From: Bog-473 sp035534235
Lineage (GTDB): Bacteria > Actinomycetota > Acidimicrobiia > Acidimicrobiales > RAAP-2
Assembly: GCA_035534235.1 (NCBI GenBank)
Contig: DATLSH010000028.1
Coordinates: forward strand, 1-64,000
DNA length: 64,000 nucleotides
Reading direction: 5' to 3'
Each line of letters opens with the position of its first letter. The stretch's first letter is position 1. The translations under genes were made by a program, and so were the position numbers. Below are positions 53,782-61,596 of the stretch, in pieces. The notes under the pieces are model-generated. The model was not told the DNA's origin. It did no database searches and worked only from the letters and a program-made list of their open reading frames with translations.

Positions 53782-54804
53782 ATGAGCGTCCGGGTGGCAG
53801 TCATCGGTGGTGGGTCGTGGGGTACGGCCGTGGCGGCATTGGTTGGCGCCCACAACCCCACATCGCTATGGGTGAGGTCACCCGAACTCGCCGGCTCCAT
53901 GGGGGTGACCCGGGAGAACGCGACCTACCTTCCGGGTGTGCGGCTTCCTGACGCGCTCCGGGTCACCTCGTCGTTGGAAGATGCTGTCGAAGGTGTGGGT
54001 GTGGTGTTCATGGCGGTGCCGTCACACGGTTTCCGGTCCGTCCTCGGCGCCATGCAGCCCTTCGCGGCGGATTTCGAGGCCGTCATCAGCCTGGCCAAGG
54101 GCATTGAGAACGGGACGAACCTGAGAATGTCCCAGGTGATCTCCGAGGTGCTCCCTGAAGTGCCGGCCGGAGTGTTGTCGGGGCCAAATCTGGCCCAGGA
54201 GGTGGCGCAGGGCCAACCGGCCGCCAGTGTAGTGGCGCTGCCCGACGAAGCCCTGGCCCGGCGGGTACAGGATCTCATTCACACCCGCACCTTCCGGGTC
54301 TACATGGGTACCGACGTCATCGGCTGCGAAATCGCCGGAGCGTCTAAGAACGTGATGGCCATCGCCGCCGGCATTTGTGACGGGCTCGGTTTCGGTGAGA
54401 ACACGCGGGCCGTGTTGATCACCCGAGGGTTGGCAGAGCTGGGTCGCCTCGGGATCTCACTCGGTGGCCAGGTCCTGACGTTCGGCGGCTTGGCGGGGGT
54501 AGGCGACCTGGTGGCCACCTGCGCCAGCCCCAAGAGCCGGAACCGGACTGTCGGATTCGAGCTCGGTCAGGGCCGGACTCTTGAGGAGATCGTCAGTGGG
54601 ATGCAGATGGTCGCAGAAGGGGTCAAGAGTGCCGGACCCCTGGTCCAGCTGGCGCGGGCGCACGGGGTGGAGATGCCGATAGCCGAGCAGGTTGAGGCGA
54701 TCGTCGATGGGCGTTGCACACCTCGTGAGGCTCTGATGTCGCTCATGGACCGACCGTCACGTCCAGAATGGGATGAGGCGCTTCTCCGGGGCATGCAGGC
54801 GTGA
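53782..54804 (+). CDS. gpsA: NAD(P)-dependent glycerol-3-phosphate dehydrogenase
   Basis: 340 aa from the ATG at 53782 (a TTG two codons earlier is less likely). It makes sn-glycerol-3-phosphate for phospholipids. Rossmann loop VAVIGGGSWGTAVAALVG, VFMAVPSHGFRSVL, SLAKGIENGTNL, LSGPNLAQEVA, GCEIAGASKNVMAIAAGIC (catalytic Lys) and FGGLAGVGDLVATCASPKSRN are all typical. The TGA overlaps the cyclase GTG (54801). Confidence 0.96.
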   Translation: MSVRVAVIGGGSWGTAVAALVGAHNPTSLWVRSPELAGSMGVTRENATYLPGVRLPDALRVTSSLEDAVEGVGVVFMAVPSHGFRSVLGAMQPFAADFEAVISLAKGIENGTNLRMSQVISEVLPEVPAGVLSGPNLAQEVAQGQPAASVVALPDEALARRVQDLIHTRTFRVYMGTDVIGCEIAGASKNVMAIAAGICDGLGFGENTRAVLITRGLAELGRLGISLGGQVLTFGGLAGVGDLVATCASPKSRNRTVGFELGQGRTLEEIVSGMQMVAEGVKSAGPLVQLARAHGVEMPIAEQVEAIVDGRCTPREALMSLMDRPSRPEWDEALLRGMQA

Positions 54805-56096
54805 GCGGTTTGTTCGGAGATCACCAAGCGCCTTCGAGTCCTCCTGATGAAGAACAGAGGGAAGCTGCCCTGGCCGAGGTCCGAGAGGTCCTGCTCCTCA
54901 ACGGGGCCACGCCAGAGGAAATTGACCAGGCGGTGGCTGGCGACGTGCTCGATCTTTTCGTGGTCGACCGGATGCTTGTCCCTTCCTGCCGCCGGTACAC
55001 CCGCCTTGAGGTGGCGGAGCTCACCGGTGTCGATATTCGGACGTTGGAACGGTTCTGGCGAGCCCTCGGCTTCCCCAATGTGGACGATGAGGACCAGATG
55101 TTCACCGACCTCGATCTGGAGGCGGTCCGTCTGTTCCAGGGCATGCAGGCCCTCGGGACGACGAGCACGGAAACGGCGCTGCAGTTGGCCCGGGTCATCG
55201 GATCGTCCATGTCGCGCATCGCCGAGGCGGAGTTGGTGCCGGGAGGACTGGTCAGCGCGAACGTGGACACGGTGCTGGCCGCCGCCGCCTTTGCCAGCGT
55301 GGCTGACGTCACCATCCCGGCCATGGTCCGTCTCCTGGAGTTCATCTGGAGGCGTCAGGTGGCAGCGGGGATCCAACGCAGCATGCTGATGCGCAGCCAC
55401 GGCGTCGCCCCAGGCGACAGCCCCGTTCTCGCGGTGGGATTCGCCGACATGGTGGGGTTCACCCTGCTCAGCCAACACCTCAGCGATCAAGAGTTGGCGG
55501 CGGTGGTCCGACGGTTTGAGGAGCTCTCCCATGACATCGTCACCGAACTGGGGGGTCGGGTGGTCAAAATGATCGGCGACGAGGTCATGTTCGTCGTGAA
55601 CACGGTGGCCGATGCCGCCCGCATCGGCCTCAACCTGGCCGACGCCTACGCCGACGACGACCTCCTGTCTGACGTCCGTGTAGGTTTGGCATCGGGACCG
55701 GTGCTCCTGCACGACGGGGACTACTTCGGACCCACCGTGAACCTGGCCCACCGCATCGTCAACATCGGGAATCCGGGAACGGTGCTGATCTCAGACGAGT
55801 TTCACACCGCGTTGACAGAGGCTGCTCCCGGGGAGTTCACCGGCCAGGCACTAAGGCCGCGGCTCCTGAAGGACCTGGGACGCGTGCAGCTCTGGTGGTG
55901 CGGCCGTGCGGGCCAAGAAGCCGACGGGACCGGTATGGCCGCCGACCGCCGCCGCAATGTGCGTTGGGAACGCCTTTCGGAGGTACTCCGAGACCTAGAG
56001 GAGCTCCGTGGAGTGGGTGAGCGCCTGCTCGCCAGCAACCGCCCAGCCGGTTCAGCCAGGGTCAAGGCGGGCGGTGGCGATGCCGAAGGGGTGTAG
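54801..56096 (+). CDS. Class III adenylate/guanylate cyclase with N-terminal helical regulatory domain (Rv1264-like layout)
   Basis: 431 aa. Residues about 18-200 form an all-helical regulatory domain (RLEVAELTGVDIRTLERFWRA) like the pH-sensing domain of mycobacterial Rv1264. The catalytic domain, about 207-370, has metal Asp216 (VGFADMVGFT) and Asp260 (MIGDEVMF), substrate-binding Lys256, and Asn314/Arg318 (PTVNLAHRIV), so it should be active; Lys256 suggests ATP. Translationally coupled to gpsA. Its last 45 nt overlap the convergent mannosidase gene. Confidence 0.9.
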   Translation: MSGLFGDHQAPSSPPDEEQREAALAEVREVLLLNGATPEEIDQAVAGDVLDLFVVDRMLVPSCRRYTRLEVAELTGVDIRTLERFWRALGFPNVDDEDQMFTDLDLEAVRLFQGMQALGTTSTETALQLARVIGSSMSRIAEAELVPGGLVSANVDTVLAAAAFASVADVTIPAMVRLLEFIWRRQVAAGIQRSMLMRSHGVAPGDSPVLAVGFADMVGFTLLSQHLSDQELAAVVRRFEELSHDIVTELGGRVVKMIGDEVMFVVNTVADAARIGLNLADAYADDDLLSDVRVGLASGPVLLHDGDYFGPTVNLAHRIVNIGNPGTVLISDEFHTALTEAAPGEFTGQALRPRLLKDLGRVQLWWCGRAGQEADGTGMAADRRRNVRWERLSEVLRDLEELRGVGERLLASNRPAGSARVKAGGGDAEGV

Positions 56097-58721
56097 CTCG
56101 AACGAGCCCTCAAACGACTGCTCCGGGTAGCCCCGGAGGTCGACCAGCCACCCAGAGTGTCCCGCCAACGAGACCGTGGTTGTCAGGGCCGTGGGGTTGA
56201 AGACGCGCACCTCCATCTGGTCACTCTCACGGCGCAGCGCGCTCACTTCGGCGCCGCTGACGGTCAACTCACTTCCCGATGGGGGCCGAGATCCCCCACC
56301 CAGGGTGGGGACGACCTCAAGCGGCAAGAGCACATCGTCGGCCAGCCCGTACGGGTCTTCGCAATCAACGGCTAGGGCGTAGCGCAGGATGATCGGACGA
56401 CCCGTCATCTGCAGCCCTTCGACGGGCGTGAGGGGTCCAGCCGGGAAGGGCCGATAGGCCATACCGAGCCTGGACAGCATGCCGGTGGAACGCAGCACGG
56501 TCAGGGCCATGGTCGACGCCACATCCCCATCGGACCCGGGCTCAATATCGATGAGCTCGTACTCACAGACACCTTCGTGGACCACCGTCAGGCGACCCGC
56601 GCTGACGAATCTGTGAGACGGCGCCGTCGGCAAACCGAATTCGTCACTCCGGCCTTCGGCAGTCAGCCCGCGCGGCACGACGGTGAAGGCACTCTCCGCC
56701 TGTGAGCCCTGAGCGGGCTCGGGCAGCGGAAGGTGAACCCGAAGCCGGTGATCCCGGCTGGGATTCACGAAGGTGGTCGTCACGCGCACGACGTCCTCGT
56801 CCGCTCGGATCTCCACCACCGTCTCAACCTCGACCTGGTGCTCACCGACGCGGACCTGCGATGAGCCGTCCACATGATCGGGCCAGTGAAAAGTTGCCGT
56901 GATTTTGGCGCGGGATCGAATGGGCCCTGGCTCAAGGACCTGCACCGCCACGGCCGTCGGTGTGTCGACGAACGTGTCCTGCAGCGGGGGTGAGTAATTG
57001 TAGGAGTCCCCGTAGTCACCGCCGTCGACCAGCTTGCCGTAGCCAACCCGTCCGTTGAGCGCAAAGGTCCCCAGCACCCGATCGATGTCCACCGTCACCA
57101 GTCCGTTGGCCAGGGTCACAAAGGCATCACCGATGTCGACGTGGGTGGGATGGTCCACCTCAGCGGCCTCGAATGCCTGCCATCCGTAACCCGGGATGTC
57201 GCGCACCCGGGCAGCGATACGTCTGGTCGAGGGCTGGTCCATGGCGACGCGGACCACGGCATCCGGTCGCGCCCCGAGCTTGGTGAATATCTCCTGCTTC
57301 GCCTCGGCAATGGGCACGTTGGGACGCTCATGGGTCCCTACCGTCAACGTAATGTCGATCCCCTCGTCATCCTCCTCAATTCTGATGTCGTGCACCCAGG
57401 CGTCATCGCTGATCTTCGGGCCCTGCAGCATTCCGAGGACGGTGCGAACGGTTCCGGCATCCAGGACCATCGAACCGGGAAGGCCCGTCCGTTCGGACAG
57501 GACCTGCTCGTACGCGGAGGCCGGAGTGGTGGCGGGCACCACAAGTTCGACCACACCTGACCGCTGACGGGGAGACGGGTTCAGGACAAAGGTTCCCGGT
57601 TCCGAAAGCGAGCCGGCAAATGACTTGATTGCCCGGTCCGCCACCCCGCGGGCGATCGTCCTGGCTTCGGCGTAACGGTGCAGGACGGCATCGACGACAT
57701 CGTCGATCGAACACGCGCATACGGAGTCGTGAGCGGAGTTGCGCACCATCTCCTTCCAGGCCAGGTGGAGAAGTTGCGCCGGGTAGCCTCCGGGCAAGCC
57801 GAAGAGCGCCGCCAACGGTTCGGCTCGTCGCTCCAGCTCACGTTCGGCCAGCCCTCCCATGCGCTTGACGTCTACTCTGTTCGACGTCACGCCCATCAAC
57901 ATGTTGGAGCGAAATCCAGAGCGCAACTCGCCTTTAACCCGTTCCAGCCCTTCGGTCGGCGCCTTCGACAGGTAACCCTGTAGGGATGTGACCTCAAAGG
58001 CGAACTCATCCTGAAGGTCGTTCGCTTCGGCCACAACCCTCCCCAGCCAGGGCTGCGGAGTGAGGTGGTCCGACCCGTTCATGCACAGGAGGTCGCTGAA
58101 GAGGAACCCCTCCACCTCCTTGACATGGTCAGCGGTGCGCCGGATCAACGCCTTGGCATCGTCGGGCAGAGCGGCTCCGTTGCTGTACCCGACAGGGAGG
58201 TACTCCGCCCGCACCGTCGATCCATCGGGGCCTTCCCACAAGAATGCGTTCTTGGTAACTCCCGAAGGTACGCCGCGCCAGACCACGGCATGGCCGAAGC
58301 CGGCCTGACGGAGAATCTGCGGCATCTGCGCGATGTGGCCGAACATGTCGGGGAGGTAGCCCACGTCCATGGTGCCCCCGAAGGCGGCGCCCCGGAGCAT
58401 TCCCATCTGGAGATTCCGGATGATGGTCTCACCCGATGAGAGGAACTCGTCCATCAGGATGTACCAGGGTCCCATGGTGATGCGGCCGGCCGCCGCCAGT
58501 GCGAGCAGTCGCGGCTCGGCTTCGGGACGGACCTGGAGGTAGTCGTCCACCACCGCCATCTGCCCGTCCAGCATGAAGTGGGGATAGCCGGCATCTGACT
58601 CCAGCAATGGGATGAGTACGTCGATCAGGTCCACCAGTGCCAGGCGGAACTCCTGGTAGGACTTGTACCATTCACGATCCCAATGGGTATGCGGAACGAT
58701 GGCAATGCGACGAGCGGTCAT
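56052..58721 (-). CDS. Glycoside hydrolase family 38 alpha-mannosidase
   Basis: 889 aa from the ATG at 58721, chosen because TAGTCT (58729-58734) lies 7 nt upstream. IVPHTHWDREWY gives the zinc ligands (His11/His13 region), and Asp125 in GYLPDMFGHIAQMPQIL is the nucleophile. NGSDHLTPQPW carries another conserved His, and the C-terminal half is the beta-sandwich. Cytosolic (no signal peptide). It trims alpha-mannose from glycans or glycolipids; the true substrate is unknown. Confidence 0.92.
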   Translation of the reverse strand: MTARRIAIVPHTHWDREWYKSYQEFRLALVDLIDVLIPLLESDAGYPHFMLDGQMAVVDDYLQVRPEAEPRLLALAAAGRITMGPWYILMDEFLSSGETIIRNLQMGMLRGAAFGGTMDVGYLPDMFGHIAQMPQILRQAGFGHAVVWRGVPSGVTKNAFLWEGPDGSTVRAEYLPVGYSNGAALPDDAKALIRRTADHVKEVEGFLFSDLLCMNGSDHLTPQPWLGRVVAEANDLQDEFAFEVTSLQGYLSKAPTEGLERVKGELRSGFRSNMLMGVTSNRVDVKRMGGLAERELERRAEPLAALFGLPGGYPAQLLHLAWKEMVRNSAHDSVCACSIDDVVDAVLHRYAEARTIARGVADRAIKSFAGSLSEPGTFVLNPSPRQRSGVVELVVPATTPASAYEQVLSERTGLPGSMVLDAGTVRTVLGMLQGPKISDDAWVHDIRIEEDDEGIDITLTVGTHERPNVPIAEAKQEIFTKLGARPDAVVRVAMDQPSTRRIAARVRDIPGYGWQAFEAAEVDHPTHVDIGDAFVTLANGLVTVDIDRVLGTFALNGRVGYGKLVDGGDYGDSYNYSPPLQDTFVDTPTAVAVQVLEPGPIRSRAKITATFHWPDHVDGSSQVRVGEHQVEVETVVEIRADEDVVRVTTTFVNPSRDHRLRVHLPLPEPAQGSQAESAFTVVPRGLTAEGRSDEFGLPTAPSHRFVSAGRLTVVHEGVCEYELIDIEPGSDGDVASTMALTVLRSTGMLSRLGMAYRPFPAGPLTPVEGLQMTGRPIILRYALAVDCEDPYGLADDVLLPLEVVPTLGGGSRPPSGSELTVSGAEVSALRRESDQMEVRVFNPTALTTTVSLAGHSGWLVDLRGYPEQSFEGSFELHPFGIATARLDPG

Positions 58722-58728
58722 GGTCCTC

Positions 58729-58734
58729 AGACTA
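58729..58734 (-). promoter_or_regulatory. -10 box of the alpha-mannosidase gene
   Basis: Minus-strand TAGTCT, 7 nt before the ATG at 58721, in a 32-bp gap to the divergent ligase gene. Confidence 0.45.
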
Positions 58735-58753
58735 TGACCCTTGACGGTCAACG

Positions 58754-60250
58754 GTGAGGTTGAGGGTGCCCTCCCGGCCGGGCGACAGGGAAGACGCTTC
58801 AGGGGAAACGCTCCTCAGGGTGTGGTGCGACCATTGGGAAGCGCGCCCAGACCGCCCCGTGCTCATCTCCGGAGGCGACGCCAGCCCGACACTCAGCGGT
58901 GAGCTCCTGCAGCGAAGGACGGCCCAGGCCGCCGCCGCTCTGGCCCGACTCGGTGTGACTGGCGGAGATCGCGTGCTGTGGTGCTGCTCCGCTTCGTTGG
59001 AGTCCATCGTGGGACTTGTGGGCGCCCTGAGGTTGGGCGCGGTGGTGGTCCCAGTCAACCTTTCCTCCAGCGGGAGCGAACTGGACCACGTCATCGGTGA
59101 TGCCGGGCCGTCGGCCGCGTTGGTGGATCGGGACGCTCAGGCTCGGTTGATCTCCACCACCCGCGATTCGCTCCCCCTGCTCCTCACCCCGGACCTCATC
59201 GGTGACGCCAACCCACCTTCAGCTCCCGACCTCGACTGGGCCCTCCCCGGAGATGATGCGCTCATCGTCTACACGTCGGGCACGACCGGCAGGCCGAAGG
59301 GGGCTGTCCACACCCATGGCTCCCTCCTGGCTGGGGTGCAGAGCATCCGGTTGGCCTGGGACTGGCAGCCGTCGGACCGCCTCATTCTGGCCCTGCCGCT
59401 GTTCCACGTGCACGGTCTGTGCGCGGGCCTCTTCGGGTCCTTGACCGCTGGCGCCTCAGCAGTCGTCTTCGGTCGATTCTCGGAGGACCAGGTCCTCGCT
59501 GCGGTGCCCGGGAGCACCATGTTCTTCGGCGTCCCGACGATGTACCACCGGCTGGTGGAGACCGGGAGGGCGGGCGAGCTCGCTGCCCTGCGGCTCTGCG
59601 TGTCCGGATCGGCTCCCCTGGCCGTTGACCTGTGGAGGCGTCTGCAGGGAAGCGGCGTCGACGTGTTGGAGCGCTACGGCATGACCGAGACCCTTCTGAC
59701 GCTGTCCAACCCACTTGTCGGTGAGCGTCGCCCGGGTTCCGTGGGGTCACCGCTCCCCGGGGTGGAGGCGGCCATAGACCAACCTGACGGGGACGGAGTG
59801 GGCCAATTGTTGGTCCGTGGGCCGTCTCTGTGCCGGGGCTACTGGGGGCCACCTGACGCCACCGGATCGATGTGGGTCGACGGTTGGTTCGCCACTGGCG
59901 ACCTGGCTTCGGTGGAAGCTGACGGATATGTGACGATCCGGGGCAGGAGGACGGAGCTCATCATCACCGGTGGCCACAACGTCTATCCGGCGGAGGTGGA
60001 GGCGATCCTGGCCAGCCACCCGTCGGTGGCCGAGGTGGCCGTGGTGGGCGTGCCCTCGGTTGAGTGGGGTGAGTCGGTCGTGGCCTACGTCGTCGGATCG
60101 GGTGGAGATCCCGACATCGGTGCCCTGCGAGCACTGGCGGAGGAGAACCTGGCGCCCTTCAAGCGCCCCCGGGAGTTCACTGTTGTGGAGGCCCTGCCCC
60201 GCAACGCCATGGGGAAGTTGGTCCGGCGCGACCTCCACCTGGGGGCTTGA
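58754..60250 (+). CDS. AMP-dependent synthetase, malonyl-CoA-synthetase-like
   Basis: 498 aa, GTG start. AMP motif IVYTSGTTGRPKGAVHTHGS, LPLFHVHGLCAGLFGSLTAG and YGMTETLLTLSNPL resemble MatB malonyl-CoA synthetases; GWFATGDLASV, IITGGHNVYPAEVEAIL and NAMGKLVRRDL (catalytic Lys) complete the domain. It activates a short (di)acid to its CoA ester. Divergent from the mannosidase with 32 bp between start codons. Confidence 0.85.
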   Translation: MRLRVPSRPGDREDASGETLLRVWCDHWEARPDRPVLISGGDASPTLSGELLQRRTAQAAAALARLGVTGGDRVLWCCSASLESIVGLVGALRLGAVVVPVNLSSSGSELDHVIGDAGPSAALVDRDAQARLISTTRDSLPLLLTPDLIGDANPPSAPDLDWALPGDDALIVYTSGTTGRPKGAVHTHGSLLAGVQSIRLAWDWQPSDRLILALPLFHVHGLCAGLFGSLTAGASAVVFGRFSEDQVLAAVPGSTMFFGVPTMYHRLVETGRAGELAALRLCVSGSAPLAVDLWRRLQGSGVDVLERYGMTETLLTLSNPLVGERRPGSVGSPLPGVEAAIDQPDGDGVGQLLVRGPSLCRGYWGPPDATGSMWVDGWFATGDLASVEADGYVTIRGRRTELIITGGHNVYPAEVEAILASHPSVAEVAVVGVPSVEWGESVVAYVVGSGGDPDIGALRALAEENLAPFKRPREFTVVEALPRNAMGKLVRRDLHLGA

Positions 60251-60275
60251 GCCGTCCCGAACCGGGCACCTGCGG

Positions 60276-60281
60276 TAGCGT
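60276..60281 (+). promoter_or_regulatory. -10 box of the GYD-domain gene
   Basis: TAGCGT is followed by 9 nt and the ATG at 60291, in a 40-bp gap after the ligase. Confidence 0.35.
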
Positions 60282-60290
60282 GAGCCACCT

Positions 60291-60590
60291 ATGGCCACCT
60301 TCCTCATGCTCTCCACAGTGGGACCCGATGGCGCGGCCACCTTGTCCGAGAACCCGGACCGGCTGTTGGAGGTCAACGCCGAAGTCGAGGCGATGGGCGT
60401 CCATGTGCAGGCCCAGTGGGCCCTCCTCGGGCCCTACGATTTCTGCACCATCCTTGACGCCCCCGATGAGATGACGATGGCCCGGGTGGCTCTCGTCCTC
60501 GGAGCCAGGGGAACGCTCAAGACCCTGACTCTCTCGGCCATTCCCATTGCCGAGTACATAGACTCGGTGCGCCACGCCGCGGGGGACTGA
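60291..60590 (+). CDS. GYD-domain small protein
   Basis: 99 aa. A dimeric ferredoxin-like fold is suggested by ATFLMLSTVGPDGAATLSEN, VHVQAQWALLGPYDFCTILD and the ending LKTLTLSAIPIAEY, the GYD pattern (here GPYDF). Function unknown; such proteins may bind small molecules. Converges with the next gene (6 nt). Confidence 0.75.
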   Translation: MATFLMLSTVGPDGAATLSENPDRLLEVNAEVEAMGVHVQAQWALLGPYDFCTILDAPDEMTMARVALVLGARGTLKTLTLSAIPIAEYIDSVRHAAGD

Positions 60591-60596
60591 CGCCCC

Positions 60597-60836
60597 TCAG
60601 TGCCACCAGAATCCCTGGCGCTTGCGTTCACGCCGAACATCGTCCCGGCTGAACAGCTCCCCGAGCACGCTCCCATCGGAGAGACGGCGGATGCGGTAAC
60701 CCTCACCGGTGAACTCCACGACCTCAAAACCGCGGACCCACATCCCCTGATAGCGGTTGCGCACATCGACCTGGGTGCCAGGGGCAAGGGGGGTCCGTGC
60801 GTTCGGATCAGGTGTCGCCCCCCCGCCGGTACTCAC
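60597..60836 (-). CDS. Hypothetical 79-aa protein
   Basis: 79 aa from the GTG at 60836. TACGAT (60843-60848 on minus) lies 6 nt upstream, supporting this start. The sequence has a Tudor/SH3-like beta pattern (GTQVDVRNRYQGMWVRGFEV, YRIRRLSDGSVLGELF) and ends in the basic RRERKRQGFWWH. No named family recognised. Its promoter reaches into the region where rnhB starts on the other strand. Confidence 0.65.
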   Translation of the reverse strand: MSTGGGATPDPNARTPLAPGTQVDVRNRYQGMWVRGFEVVEFTGEGYRIRRLSDGSVLGELFSRDDVRRERKRQGFWWH

Positions 60837-60865
60837 TCCACCATCGTATTGATGCCCGGCCCTCG

Positions 60866-61546
60866 GTGGTGACGGCGCCCGGCCTCTCCGAGGAGCGACA
60901 ACTCCTTGCCGAGGGTCACCGCCGGGTGGCCGGATTGGATGAAGTGGGTAGGGGAGCCTGGGCCGGACCGGTGACGGTCGGCGTGGCGATGATGCGGCCG
61001 GGCGCTACCGAGCGGTCGATCCCGGCCTGGCTGCGCGACTCCAAATTGCTCAGCGAGGCCAGGAGAGAAGGGATATTTGTCCCCGTGGGCACCTGGTGCG
61101 ACGCCTGGGCCATCGGGCACGCCTCGCCCGAGGAGTGCGATGCATTGGGCATGGCGGCGGCGCTCCGTTTGGCTGCCGAACGTGCACTGGCCGGCCTTCC
61201 GGACCCACCGGACGCACTCCTGATTGACGGGCCGGTCAACCTGCTCGGACGTGCCGCCGGGCCCTTCCACGGCGTGGTCAGGCCGGTCAAAGGGGGCGAT
61301 ACCCGGTGCGCTTCCGTCTCGGCCGCCTCGGTGCTGGCCAAGGTGGTGCGTGACCGTTTGATGCGCGGGGAGTCCGACCATTTTCCTCCCTATGGTTTCG
61401 AGCGGAACAAGGGCTATCCATCCCGGGCGCACCAGGCGGCGCTCCGGGGCTACGGACTGTCGGCCATCCATCGGCGCAGCTGGTCATACGTCCAGAACCT
61501 GCCCTGGTCGGCCGGCGGGTCCGCCCGCGGTCAAAACCCACGTTGA
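60866..61546 (+). CDS. rnhB: Ribonuclease HII
   Basis: 226 aa if started at the GTG at 60866; GTG 60869 or an earlier codon (frame open from 60797) remain possible. It cuts RNA in RNA-DNA hybrids. Catalytic GLDEVGRGAWAGPV (Asp25, Glu26) and VSAASVLAKVVRDRLM with ERNKGYPSRAHQAAL are the RNase HII blocks. The protein ends in a short basic tail. The divergent 79-aa gene starts 29 bp upstream. Confidence 0.93.
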   Translation: MVTAPGLSEERQLLAEGHRRVAGLDEVGRGAWAGPVTVGVAMMRPGATERSIPAWLRDSKLLSEARREGIFVPVGTWCDAWAIGHASPEECDALGMAAALRLAAERALAGLPDPPDALLIDGPVNLLGRAAGPFHGVVRPVKGGDTRCASVSAASVLAKVVRDRLMRGESDHFPPYGFERNKGYPSRAHQAALRGYGLSAIHRRSWSYVQNLPWSAGGSARGQNPR

Positions 61547-61583
61547 CCAGGGCCGCTGCTCCTGAACGACGCGGTGGCCGCGT

Positions 61584-61589
61584 TACTGT
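61584..61589 (+). promoter_or_regulatory. -10 box of the fused ABC ATPase gene
   Basis: TACTGT is followed by 7 nt (TGTGCCA) and the GTG at 61597, which also gives the natural start VPSLLHVEDLRTEF. Confidence 0.5.
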
Positions 61590-61596
61590 TGTGCCA

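Noticed and set aside
53725..53853. 248-aa version of CofC
   Set aside because: The extension overlaps gpsA and its promoter and has no CofC similarity; the GTG at 53724 has a -10 box 7 nt upstream.
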